This document shows, piece by piece, positions 11,069 through 21,367 of a DNA stretch of 64,000 nucleotides. Position 1 is the first letter of the stretch. The number at the start of each line of letters is the position of its first letter. The DNA comes from Oscheius dolichura. Its lineage: Eukaryota; Nematoda; Chromadorea; Rhabditida; Rhabditidae. Where the stretch lies: positions 2,046,001-2,110,000 of the forward strand of contig OW051497.1 in the NCBI GenBank assembly GCA_932521035.1, read 5' to 3'. Under the pieces are notes generated by a model. It saw only the letters and a program-made list of their open reading frames with translations, searched no databases and was not told the origin of the DNA. Made by a program: the position numbers and the translations under genes.

Positions 11069-12229
11069 TTACTTCTTCTTCATCCAGCGTTTTGGATACA
11101 GGAGAGTCCAGCCTTCGACCGTGGACATCCGAGTAAGCGCCAAGAGCTGATTCGGCCTGGAGAGGTTTAAGATCCGCGAACGGATAGCTCTATCGGGTAG
11201 CAGTTTCACAAGCTGAAATTTCGCTGGATTCTATTCTAACTGGAGCAAACCTTGAAGAGTTGCTTCTCATAAGCAGTGTACTCGGGGTCCTTATTCTTTT
11301 TAGGACCTCTTTTCTTATTCTCTTTTTCTTGATTTTCTGGGGAAAGTTCTTGGAAGAAGGGACAGAATGAGAAGAGAGCATCTGTTACCTTTCTTCTACT
11401 CTCTCTTTCTTTACGTTGGGAATATTTCGATTTTTTATCACTCTGAAATTGAAATAAAAGTTGTTTTCTAGAAAAAAACACTGTTGAGCAATGAACCAGG
11501 CCGTCCGATTCCTCATTTTCAAGGATTTCAATGCCTGTCATAGGATCTTCTGGATCATTTGGGTCACTCCGAACGGGCTGAAACCACGTAACTTTGTTCT
11601 TATGGATTGAAAACGAGCCTGGACTGCAGCAGCGTTTGGGATAGGACTAGGTTGAAGAATATTTGCTTGCTGTTCATAAATATTTGGCTGACCAATATGG
11701 TTGAAATATGGACTAGGTGGGATATTTTGTCCGCCAGCAACTGGTGTCTGTGTGCGCGGATTAAAAGGGTGAAGCATTCCCGGAAATGACTAAAACAGAA
11801 TCAATTTAATCGGAGAAACGGCTCACATATCCTCCTAATTGATTATACTGAGGAGTAATGAGACGGGGAGGAGGTTGCAGCTCCTGGTAGATGCCATAGG
11901 CTACCAAATTATCACGTAATTGATAGTTTGGATAAAATTGTCCGCCAGCCGTATGATTGTAATGTTGATGAGCCCAGCAGCGATGCGAGTCTTCCGGCAT
12001 ATTAGACAGCCACAAAATGTCGTTCTGGGACACAAAATGATTTGAGGATATTAGTTACCTCCTTATTTTGATGTTGAAGGTTCTGCTGAGTTCCTGGAGC
12101 CGGAACATAAGACCAGTTTAGGTCCACGAGGGGAGAGATCATATCCGGCAAGTCGGCTGACCATCTCCCCGTCGAATCCATCGACATCGGGACGAAGGGA
12201 ATCGGACTCATTCCCAAGTTTTTATCCAT
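11069..12229 (-). CDS. Pro/Gln-rich, lysine-rich protein, possible nuclear regulator
   Basis: About seven exons on the minus strand. Met at 12229 (MDKNLGMSPIPFVPMSMD), then NDILWLSNMPEDSHRCWAHQ, then a Pro/Gln/Asn-rich stretch (11538-11780), an acidic GIEILENEESDGLVH, two basic blocks (SQRKERESRR, and KENKKRGPKKNKDPEYTAYE) and a terminal exon ending YPKRWMKKK with TAA at 11069-11071. Composition suggests a nuclear protein with a low-complexity N-terminal half and a basic C-terminal half. I do not recognise a DNA-binding domain. The exon joint near 11570 is uncertain: the donor may be at GTCCAGG. It is divergent from the small gene at 12631. Confidence 0.5.
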
Positions 12230-12630
12230 TAGAACTCTGGAAAACTAAAGTTTGAGAACTAAAAATATAGAAAGAAACCAACAAGACTGCTTGAGGCTGG
12301 CGCTTATAATGTTTTCCATTGTCCCCATGGGAAAATCTGACGACTGTCTCGGGACTGTTCCATTGTGTTCGTAGGTTCTTTATGTTTGATCTAGCGATCT
12401 GGAGCCTTGTTTACCCCACTCCAATAATTTTAATCACGTTCTAATCATAGAAGTCTACACACACCTTGGGTGAAACTAATGAGAAAGGCTACAATGTCAC
12501 CCCTACGTTGGATACAAAGCTACCAGAAAGCCGCCTTGGGCAACTTGCAACTGCCTACTTTTCATTTCTGGTATAGAAATTTTAATAATTTTTTGGGAGA
12601 GGATTCCTCAATCTTCTCTTTTCAGAAAGT

Positions 12631-12927
12631 ATGCCAGTAGATATCTGGTCAGTCGCTGCTGCAATTATTTCCCTTGTTCTTCTCTTCGGTGGCGCCTTGT
12701 TGGGCATGATTTGGGCAGATCGTCAATTCAAGAAGAGGAAGGTGCACCAAGATCTTTTGCTATGATTACAATGGATTTCTTAGCGTGCTGCTGAAGAATC
12801 TAAAGCTCGAGAAGAGGCCGAAGCTGCTGCTGCTTGTGCAAGGATGGAAGAAGCTGCTGAGGCCATTCACGAACTTAACAAAGCTCAACTACGCAATCTA
12901 GCCGAGGAAACGCCCTCTCCACAGTGA
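12631..12927 (+). CDS. Small single-pass membrane protein with charged helix
   Basis: Two exons (12631-12741 and 12784-12927) give about 84 residues. An N-terminal hydrophobic span (AAAIISLVLLFGGALLGMIW) is followed by a basic stop-transfer DRQFKKRK and then an Ala/Glu-rich helix (RAAEESKAREEAEAAAACAR) likely to be a coiled coil. The Met follows CTTTTCAGAAAGT by five bases, a natural trans-splice or 5'UTR intron acceptor. The stop is TGA, then AATAAA about 20 nt later. Neither exon alone is a long frame, so it is easily missed. Function unknown; short-loop membrane anchor with cytosolic coiled coil is inferred. Confidence 0.6.
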
Positions 12928-13367
12928 TAAACCTGTGATTTGTTAAAAATAAACCTAACTAGCGTAGCTATCTACTTCAGGGATATTGTTCATCTGCTAC
13001 TCTTCTTCGAGAGCCAGTTTCTGTGGTCCTGTTCGGCCACGTTGATGGTGTTTTCCCCAATGTTTTTCATTTCTTAAAATTGGGCATGTTCATACGAGTT
13101 CCCTACAAAATAACATTGCACCAATCGTCTGCGATCTGAACTAGAGTTCGGCGAAAAAGTACAAGGAAAAGTTCATCTGGTCCCGCTCTCTTACTTCATT
13201 TTCAGTTTCCTCTCGTATTTTATAGAATTGCAACACAGTTCATAACCGTTTGTTATGCTTATACAGAAAACACTTTATTCGTCTATTTCACAGTTCATGC
13301 ATATTGAAGAACAGTGTTTCAGCGTTTTCTTCTTCAATTCGTTCAAATTTTGGATGAGCAGTTGTTT

Positions 13368-13545
13368 ATGATTTACCTTATTGCCTTTGCTGCCGGATTT
13401 ATCATCGGACGGTAAGTGTTTCCTTTTGTATTGAGCAAGTTTAATTTGAAGGCTTGCTTTCGACCTCGGCTGGTATCTGGGCCATCTTTATGCCGTTTGG
13501 AATCCACACATCACAGGCAAGATTCGATACAGCAAGAAATTGTGA
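13368..13545 (+). CDS. 46-residue membrane microprotein
   Basis: Exon 13368-13411 (donor CG|GTAAGTG) joins exon 13452-13545 in phase. The product begins MIYLIAFAAGFIIGRLAFDL and ends GKIRYSKKL, with one or two short hydrophobic segments containing small-residue G-x-x-x-G-like spacing (AAGFIIGRLAFDLGWYLG). The upstream ATG at 13354 is in another frame and stops quickly. The size and GxxxG-like pattern recall small mitochondrial or ER membrane proteins, but the family is not recognised. Confidence 0.5.
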
Positions 13546-13983
13546 CATGTTTTTACGATAACTCGTAAAACTCGATCAAAGAGTGAATTTTCCGTTTGTA
13601 ATTAGTCATATTAACCTGTTAGATAATTCGTGTGCTGTGTAATAGGCCCAGAGCGCCATCAGTCATAATCCGCACAAAGGTCGACGCGGAGAGTCCAGAT
13701 CGTGGACTCGTGTCCCCGAGCGGCTGCCGGCAGGTCGTCTCGGGGAAGAATAAACCATCATACGACAGTCTCTGTTCGGGTCTTTATAATACTGGAGCAG
13801 GGCAAACCCTCGGTGTTACAGCCAAAAATGTTCCCCTGGGCCTGGAGTTTTGTTCCTGAAACGGTGAGATTGAATTGCGCTACTTTCTAAATGTTACCTG
13901 TTATGTTTTAATGGCGCACTGGAAACATTCGGATATTTTGCTGCAGTCCTTTGATGTCGTTCCTTCACAACGGTTCGATGGAA
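13546..13983. other. Intergenic, GC-richer block
   Basis: 13632-13860 is GC-richer than its surroundings and holds AATAAA (13749) and TTTATAATAC (about 13784). It could be a solo LTR linked to the neighbouring gypsy fragment, but I could not find matching ends or a second copy. No gene seen. Confidence 0.25.
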
Positions 13984-14330
13984 TGTTTTTGTATCCTTCG
14001 TAATCCTGATAAATCTTCGGAAGTAATTGCTGATTCCTAGGAAAACTCGCACGCTTGTCTGGCATTTAGACTATCTTTTAGGTGTTGCTTGGCGCTGTTC
14101 GAGACGATCAGGATGTCGTCAAGATAGCAAAGAAAATACTCCCAATGAGGACAAGACCCCGCGGAAGAACAGCTCCAAATAAGAAGAAGTCCGAGCGACA
14201 CCGCGGCACATTTATGGCCTGTGCAACGGCCCCATCAGAGAATATATCGTTGCTGGCCGTCTTTAATGTTTTTCTCGAGTTTCTCGTATTAGAAGCCGAT
14301 TCTCTTTGTAGCAATTCTCTCAGCTGATCA
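13984..14330 (-). mobile_element. Ty3/gypsy retrotransposon pol relic
   Basis: On the minus strand, 14140-14080 reads YFLCYLDDILIVSNSAKQHL, the reverse-transcriptase catalytic Y-x-D-D motif in its Ty3/gypsy context. 14052-13984 reads VRVFLGISNYFRRFI, the conserved F-L-G-x-x-x-Y-Y-R-x-F-I block found downstream of the RT palm. In intact elements about 55 residues separate them; here they are nearly adjacent and in different frames, so the element has an internal deletion and frameshifts. Weak RT-like sequence (GVARTSSYLELFF) precedes the motif in yet another frame. Dead fragment. Confidence 0.75.
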
Positions 14331-14417
14331 TTTGTAACAACTCTGATTTGTATTCTATCAAATTTTTGTTGTCTTGCAACGTTTGCGCACCAATATGTGA
14401 TGCGATGAGCATTATCT

Positions 14418-14493
14418 GGGCAATCTCTCCGAGTTTTGAGCAGTCTCTTCGAGTTTTGGGCATTCTCTCCTAGTTTTGGGCAATATTTTCGAG
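14418..14493 (+). repeat. 20-nt tandem repeat, about 3.8 units
   Basis: Imperfect units of the form GGGCAATCTCTCCGAGTTTT repeat at 14418, 14438, 14458 and 14478 with a few substitutions each. Confidence 0.8.
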
Positions 14494-15670
14494 CAATATT
14501 GGCAGATTTATCTGCAACGGTATTTTTACGCCCACACTGTAAGTTGTGATACGAAAAAACAGAGTTGCGGAAGAGAATAGGTTATCGAAACAAATACCAC
14601 AGACGTCTCACTATACTCTGTCTCTTTTCCGAGATGAAAACTAAATAAAAACAATTCCGGAAGATCAGATGTCTTTACAATAACTATGATTATCGAACAG
14701 ACTTATTTGAGGTGCAGATGTTGCGATGGTCCTCAAGTACTGAAATATCAACTGATGTATGTAAATCAAATAGTACTGTAGGGGGTAGTTCGGTAGTTCG
14801 TATTGATTTGGCCAAAACTCGATGGGTTTGGTCTTACAAATCAAGGATAATTTTATCCTATCCTATTCAGCGCCAAAGAGGCCGGTCATGGTGATCACGG
14901 CGACGAGTCCACCCAGCATCGAAGTGGGTCCGGGATGGGCCGGGCTGAGCCCGGGCGTAGGTGAACCAGTGTTGCAACACCAGCTGATACCAGAAGAGTG
15001 GCGCACCCACAGCGCAACTGCTTCTCTTTTTACATGGAAAATTCTATGAGGATCCAAAGAACTATGTTTTTCTTGTTCTTACCGATACAATAACTTTCAT
15101 CGAATCGCTTCTACACTGTCTGGCGGCTCTCGTAGACCGCCAAATTCACCAATTTTCACGAATTTAGGAATATGCAGGAAACATTTAAAAAAGCGGCGTC
15201 GTTTAGTCCTCTATCAGAAAATGTTGAAGAAGTCAACGAACGGCGAAGAATGACAAATGACCACTTTTATCTGTACCTGTGGTGTTTTTTTTGAAGGGTT
15301 TCCTTTGCCGTAGACAGCCAAAGCCACCCATTCGAGATCTTCCTATTCGTATGTAACGCGTTTTCCACAGATGATCTTTTACCAGAGAAATTCTGGAGAG
15401 ACAGGACCAAGTCATTGGACGGTTACTATTCATAGGGCCAGCCATTTTTGAATCGCCGGCTAATCATAACTCATTCGATGGTCAGTCTGTACTCTCCTGG
15501 GAAATACTCTGCCATCGTTTAATAGGCGCCGCTCCTGCCGCCGCTTTTTCCTGCTCTGCTGTATGTTTTTTTACGGGAAACAGCGTTTTATGCTCTCATT
15601 TCTAGGAACAATATGGAAGGAGAAAGCTTCTAATGATAAGAGGGCCTCTATTCGAGAAACTACGGCTTTC
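14494..15670. other. Intergenic, no supported gene
   Basis: Contains a GC-rich patch (14880-15010) and a minus-strand frame (15445-15233) ending at a possible donor CAG|GTACAG. Neither has a partner exon or domain that I can identify. Confidence 0.3.
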
Positions 15671-15864
15671 AAACCGATTCTAACAAGGCACTTGAAAATC
15701 TGTGTACTATTTTGAAAGAGAAGCCCGTGAACTTTCGAATACTGAGCCTATTCTGCCAGAATACTTTCAAATTGGCTGATTTCTCGGTCGTCAGCGAACT
15801 TGTCAATATCGTGCCGCGCGTCTGTAATCCTTCATTAGACTACCCAAATTTGGGGAAGAAATAG
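15671..15864 (+). pseudogene. F-box/FTH paralogue fragment
   Basis: The frame TDSNKALENLCTILKEKPVN continues to a TAG at 15862-15864. Its first 41 nt (from 15673) are identical to part of exon 2 of the F-box gene at 16053 (from about 16400). After that the two diverge. No F-box or start codon is present, so this is a partial tandem duplicate. It ends only a few bases before the TATA-like element of the intact gene. Confidence 0.7.
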
Positions 15865-15876
15865 GTATATAAAGCG
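15864..15876 (+). promoter_or_regulatory. TATA-like element of the F-box gene
   Basis: GGTATATAAAGCG lies about 190 bp upstream of the start codon at 16053 in an otherwise unremarkable 5' region. Position and sequence fit a core promoter; it overlaps the end of the paralogue fragment. Confidence 0.35.
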
Positions 15877-16052
15877 GAGAAAACTGCCCAGTTTCATTGT
15901 TCTGTGCCCTTGTGGAATCTTTTTCAACGCGTTTCTCTTTCTCATCTTACTGCGCAAAGCAGAAAACCGCGTCTCATTCCGCGTTGCTTTTCTCGAAAGA
16001 GGGAGACGCTTTGTTCGCTTCGCCTTCATTATTCTCACCATTCTTCAACAAG

Positions 16053-17134
16053 ATGCCAGGTTTCCGATTGGCTGATTTACCACGCCCTCTTCTGGAGAAA
16101 GTCCTCACAAAGGTTAGTTTCTCTCTTGTTTCATTGCTCATTGTGAATATTCCAGGTTGACGAGAAAAGTTATTTCCGTGTTCAAATGGCAAGCCAAGGA
16201 GTGACTGAGTTCATTCGAAGCAGTCACAATATCTCTGTGCACCTTGACGGAAGTTTCATTTTGGAAGACACAGGACACTCTTGGGAACTTCGTTCTTCCG
16301 ATTCTATTCTTGCGAAGGTCGACGTTGATGCGTTACATGGGATCCGACTACGTACTCTATTTTCGCCCTTTTTCAATGGCTGTTATTCTGATGGACAAGA
16401 AACCGATTCTAACAAGGCACTTGAAAATCTGTGTACTATTTTGATGAAGAATCGTATAACATCCAGAACAGCTGGGATTCTGATGCTGACTTGGACAACG
16501 GAGCAATGTTTAATGCTGTTGAAGATTCTCAAACCTTTGGAGGTCATCCTTGACAGCGAGGAATCTATTCGTTACGAGGCTCTTTTTCATTTAAAACAAT
16601 TGGTAAGTTTTAATTTCCTCAATTTGATATATTATTGACCATTTTAGAGAAAAGTAGATGTCCGAGTGAACGGAGACGAGGCCGTTGTAATTACGACGAG
16701 ACTGCTTTCTGCGTTTTCGGAAGTTACAGTTCGTGTGGATTATCCGACGCCCGATCCAGAATTGCAGGCTCTCCGAACAATTCTACAGGTAAAGAAATAA
16801 AAGCAAAATAGTTTAACTCTGTGTTTAGGCTCTTTGTTCTAAGCCATTCCCGAATCTTCTCAAATTCAACTACATTTCAAAAAGGGACAGCTGGCCGTTA
16901 CCTTCCAGAGATGAACTGGAAGAACAACTTCGCATGTATAACCTGGTAGTCGAAGAAGGAGACGGAGACGACCAGCTGCTGGAGGACCCGGTTGAGGAAA
17001 AGATCTCCGCCTCGATGCAATTAAGCCAACACAGTGGAGCGAGCTGCAAACTGGTAATTAGAAGCTATTATTATCAAGAAATACATCTATCCTTCTTCCA
17101 TTAGATCTTTATACATTGTTCCTGCTTACAATAA
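16053..17134 (+). CDS. F-box/FTH-like protein
   Basis: F-box proteins recruit substrates to SCF ubiquitin ligases through SKP1. The N-terminus MPGFRLADLPRPLLEKVLTK is an F-box core (L-P-x-x-L-L-x-x-V-L), followed by a region typical of nematode FTH/DUF38 proteins with alternating leucine/charged strands: ALENLCTILMKNRITSRTAG, then LLKILKPLEVILDS. Exons are 16053-16112, 16156-16602, 16648-16788, 16829-17053 and 17105-17134, all in phase. The last exon encodes only IFIHCSCLQ. An acidic linker (VEEGDGDDQLLEDPVEE) precedes it. AATAAA overlaps the stop. About 300 residues, usual for the family. These genes expand fast in nematodes, and two related fragments lie in this window (15671, 55880). Confidence 0.75.
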
Positions 17135-17641
17135 ATGTTGTATAAGATAAATAACATCTAGAATAGAGCTCACGGTCTGATTGGTTGGTAAGGGATCTGG
17201 CGGGCTTATAGAAAAACTGTTGGAGCACAAATGGAAAGAACGGAGATCTACACAACGATCTGCTCAGAAAGAAACCACTAAAATCGGTGAACATACCTCT
17301 GTCCGCTCCCCGTGGACCGTTTTGACGCTATCTAACAACATTTAGACATTTTACTGGATATTTCGTAGAGACATGGAGAATCATGACAATACACCATTGT
17401 GCACGCTCAGTTAATACATATTGAGCGTCGTTATTTGGTCAACACGTGAAAACTACAACATTTCATCAAATAAAAAGAAAAACGCAAAAAATTTGAAGAA
17501 GGACCGGACTTTAGAGTTGTCAGTTGTAAAATTGGCATGAATAGAAAACGTGGCACGGGGCTCGGTTACTCATTAGGCACAAAGGTTACAACTCGGGACA
17601 CCTACATCCGGCAAACGTCCTCGTTGAACTAAACGACGCCG
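17135..17641. other. Intergenic, nothing recognised
   Basis: AT-rich sequence between convergent genes. No ORF with splice support, no repeat noticed. Confidence 0.4.
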
Positions 17642-18800
17642 TTAATTGTGTGGTAATGGCTTAAAACAAACTAAATTTTGGTCCAATTTGGTATAGCGCC
17701 AGAATTCGGTTTTCCACGGGTCCTCAGCCTCGGTAGTGTTGCCATTTGGCTGGGCCCACAGGCGAATTTCTCGCCCAAGGAGGTCCATCACAGTGAAGGT
17801 GGGATTTTTGGCAGATAGAAATTTGTTTAACTGGTAGTAGAAAACTTTCATCTGAAAACGGGGGGATTCTGTTTTTAATGAGGAGAAAACGTACTGGACC
17901 AATGCAAGGGTGGTAGATGGTGTGGCTGCCGCCCTGGATGAAGTTTATAGGCAGCACGATGTCTTACTCAGTTTTTCGGAAGTGGTCCGAAAGATAACGA
18001 GCCATGGTTTTTTTTTCAGATTTCATAATTGCGTGGAATGTTTTTCTGGTTCCATTTGTTATTATAGACTAGGGCGGGCGGAATCTCGGTTCGTTTCGGT
18101 AGATTTCGGTTTTTTGACCGAAACGAAATTTCGTTTCGGCCGGAAATTCCTAATCTCGGTTTTTTTCACTATAGACCCAGTAAATTTGTTTGTGTAAAAA
18201 GCCATTGATAGGAGTTATTGGTCAACCTAATAGTTCTCGTCATAAGGAATTCACAATACTTTGGATCCCAAACCTGAAGAAAGTTAGGGATGAATACTCT
18301 CGGTGCAATCAAAAATAAACGGCGCCCTTTAATTGTCTTGGCCTTCGAAATTGAAAAAAAAACTGACCAGGGGAGTAGGTTTGTTGTCTTCGATTATAAT
18401 CTTTACGTCATAAACCTCCCAAGTTACTTCAACTTCGATGGCCTCGAAGAATTTGCAACTATTCTTGCATCGAGCAGGAGAATAGCTCACAAAGGTTCCA
18501 ATCTGATACCGTAGAAATTTGTAAAGAAAATATTAAACAAACTACCGGTGGATTAGGCTTATAGTACCTGTTTCCTGATTCGTCTGTACGATAATCATTC
18601 ATTAAGGGCAAGCGACCAGAACGGAGCCCCCAGACGACCACGTAGTCGTGCTCCTCGCTTATTACTATTCCAGAAAAGCGGGTCTTCTCCTGGACTTTGT
18701 TCAGGTAAAGTCTCTGGAATAAAGAAGCTGAGTTCATGAAGTGGTAAAAGGAGAATAAGTGAGGAACAGAGGAAACGTACTTCGGGCTGCCTTGATCCAT
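17642..18800 (-). CDS. Unrecognised nematode protein A
   Basis: Minus-strand exons: MDQGSPK (18800) then RLYLNKVQEKTRFSGIVISE with HDYVVVWGLRSGRLPL, then IGTFVSYSPARCKNSCKFFE, and a final pair with INFIQGGSHTIYHPC and FTVMDLLGREIRLW, stop TAA at 17642-17644. The segment KTRFSGIVISEEHDYVVVW resembles KTRLAGLILDVNGNTAAFLY in the neighbouring gene, so the two share a repeated domain that I cannot name. No signal peptide or membrane span is evident. The two models may be exons of one gene. Exon joins near 18300-18000 are not resolved. Confidence 0.4.
18118..18139. repeat. 22-nt perfect palindrome
   Basis: A perfect self-complementary sequence centred on GAAATTTC (arms CCGAAACGAAA / TTTCGTTTCGG), inside a run of related short words (TTTCGGT, CGAAACG) from 18090 to 18165. 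Intergenic or intronic on the minus strand. Confidence 0.85.
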
Positions 18801-19166
18801 AGTGAGACTTCTCGTAGGCTCTGTTTGCAGCAATTTGCCACGGCTAAAATATGGATAAATGCTACGAAAAAAAATAGAAAGTGGCCCCCAGCCGTGACCA
18901 AGGTTCTGCGGGAGCAAGTGCCACCCGAAAAGGCATTGGGTTCGTTCCAGGTCAACCAGAATTGGCAGCGAGATACTCTCCAAATTGTTTGAAAACACGA
19001 ATCCCGGAGGAAATTTCGGTGTTTTAAAGGATGGGAACCCGTGGCAAAACGTACCGGTTCGAGCCCACCCATCGGAATTTTAAAGTTTCCCTAATACAGT
19101 TGGGAGCGGCGTGGGTTGGTAAGCAAAGAACACGACTTTAATTAGCCGAAGTATCGAATAACTCAC

Positions 19167-20861
19167 TGAATAGAGAACTGCAGTCAGATCGTCTGCAAGG
19201 CCGAGGATTTCGAGAGGCTCAACTGTGAGAAGGTGGGAAACATCACTGTACAATTTGTTACAGTTTCCTTTAAAGGCGACCCAGTCGAAGGTCAACTTCG
19301 ATAAGACCTTCATCGCCTTTTCGCCACGTTTTCTTGTGAAGAGTCGATTTGGATCCTCGATAAACTGAAAAATAAGAAAAAAATGGAAGAAAGGTTTAAA
19401 AAACTCACGTCGAAGGCATCGGACCAGATGAGATTTGGATATCGAACTCGTTTCTCATATTCTCCATTCTCCATCTTCACGTAAACCTCCTTATGAGGGT
19501 AGGCCCATTACGTTTTATTACGGTAATCGTCACCTGGAAAACTGGAACTAAGTCAAAGGGGCGGTCTTGTCTCGAATCTTCGAGCAAATCGACGCGCCAT
19601 AAAACTTAACCAGAGTAGTTCTATGGCCCCGAGGAAACCCTTTACCCCCAGAAAAAGAATCTTTTATCACTTTCTTTGCAGTGAAAATGAGAAACTGGAC
19701 CAGAATTATATATAAAGACTTATACAAGCTTGTAATTGTATATTTCGAGCTCAATTTCAGGTCTAATAGGGTTGTCAACAAGCCAAACCCCCGCCGAAAA
19801 CCCCCCTTGCCCTACCGAATCACTCTGTCTCCCAATTTTACTTTTTTAAAGGAAATAGAAGAGACGGATGCAACACCTGTTTATTTTCTCTTTGATGCTA
19901 AATAAATCCCACCTGCAGACCGTTTTCTTCTGTATAGCTGACCGGAAAGGGCGGGTTCCCTGGATTTATGACTTCAAACATAGTTGACAATCTATTTTTC
20001 TGAAAAAAATCCAACTTTTATTCTTTTCTTTGGTTATCATTCTTACCTCTTTGAAGTTGAAAGCAATCCAATCGCCAATCTTCATACTAATTCCATCGAA
20101 TCTGCTGAAAAAACCATACGGCATTACATAGACTTTTCTGTTGTAGAGAAAAGCCGCTGTATTTCCATTTACATCAAGAATCAAGCCGGCTAGTCGAGTT
20201 TTCTCCTCATTAGGGCGTTTGTAAGGATCCGACGGCATGAGGAACTGCTGCCCGTTTTCAAAATGAACTCTGAGTCGGTCAGGACGGCGTGGATTCACGT
20301 GGTGCATGCTTGATTTACTCTGTAAAAATGAATTGCTTTCATAAATTTAAAAAAATAGAAAAAAATGAATAGCAGTAATAAAACCCGTTATAAAAAGTAG
20401 AAAAGAGTAAAATTCGAATGAGGAAAAAGAAAAAAAAACGATAGCGAAATAACAGAGGATAATTGGAGACAACGCCGAAAATAAGCAGATTTCAAGAAAG
20501 GCTAGCTATTTTACCATTGAAACAACAGAAAAATAAAAACCAATTGGAACATTTCGTTTTCTAGAAGGACGCCATTGATTATCACCAATAAGAACAGCCA
20601 TACAGCATTACTAACCGCTTCAGAAGAATTTCGTTGGGATAAACTGCTTCGGAAGAAGGTAGAAAAGGAAAGGAAACTGGAAGTAACCCGGATTTTGATC
20701 TTGGGACCCCAACTCCCAATGTACGCAAAATAATGTTTTAGCCGGGAGCCGGGAGATCCACTGGTGCAAGCTTGAATAATCGGAAACGAGTTACAAAACT
20801 CGTTGAAAAATTCGGCCAGATTGTGAACGGTGGGGCCATATTCGTGTCGTGTCATGATCAA
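19167..20861 (-). CDS. Unrecognised nematode protein B, possibly disrupted
   Basis: Possible first exon near 20861 (MTRHEYGPTVHNLAEFFNEF), then a firm exon from 20307 (MHHVNPRRPDRLRVHFENGQ ... KTRLAGLILDVNGN ... VYVMPYGFFSRFDG), ended by a GTAAGAA donor. It continues with STMFEVINPGNPPFPVSYTE, then WAYPHKEVYVKMENGEYEKR, then FIEDPNRLFTRKRGEKAMKV and a final block ending LADDLTAVLYS at 19167. A TAA lies directly before WAYPHKEV in the frame I need, so either the acceptor is elsewhere or the gene is broken. It shares the KTR[LF]-x-G-[IL] segment with protein A just downstream on the same strand. Function unknown. Confidence 0.4.
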
Positions 20862-21367
20862 TAGTTCTTTTTATTATTCTGAAAAAAATTTTCTGACATT
20901 TTGACTACCCATATGCCCATGTAGCCCGTGATCGTTAAAAGTTACGAAAATTCGGCGCGCAGACTTCGATTTGTCCCAAATACAAGCGTTTTCATCTCAT
21001 TTTTTTGCTCCGCTCGTGCATGGCGCGGCTAGGCGGATGCTCAGGTGCCGTTATTTGGCATTCAAAAAATTTTGAGTTTTTGCTCGTCCTTTGGCCTTGG
21101 GAAATGAGGCGAATTATAGCTTAAACGGGACCAGCTTATTCATCATTCATTCATCACATTTTCTGCAAAATCTTCCAACATCTCGATAAAAGACTGCGTG
21201 AGCAAGTGACACCACAAGTGCGTGAGAAAATCTATGCTGAAGGACCCTGTTTCAGCCTTCTTTTTCCCGTTAACAACCCCTGACCGTGGGAAATGGTACG
21301 TGCACCTTGAACAAGTTGAACAAGTTCTCCCATTTCTACGACTTCCTTCCAGCTTGCTCTCTTCCAC
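20862..21367. other. Upstream region of the receptor array
   Basis: No gene seen. Divergent from protein B; presumably carries the promoter of the first receptor gene. Contains GC-richer patch GCGCGGCTAGGCGGATGC near 21021. Confidence 0.35.

Noticed and set aside
13632-13860. Possible solo LTR next to the gypsy relic
   Set aside because: It has a TATA-like word and AATAAA, but no definable TG...CA ends, target duplication or second copy; left as an intergenic note only.
18290-18514. Plus-strand frame resembling the domain of proteins A/B (VFDYNLYVINLPSYFNFDG)
   Set aside because: The surrounding exons with good splice sites are all on the minus strand and cover this region. The likeness is short and could be chance.
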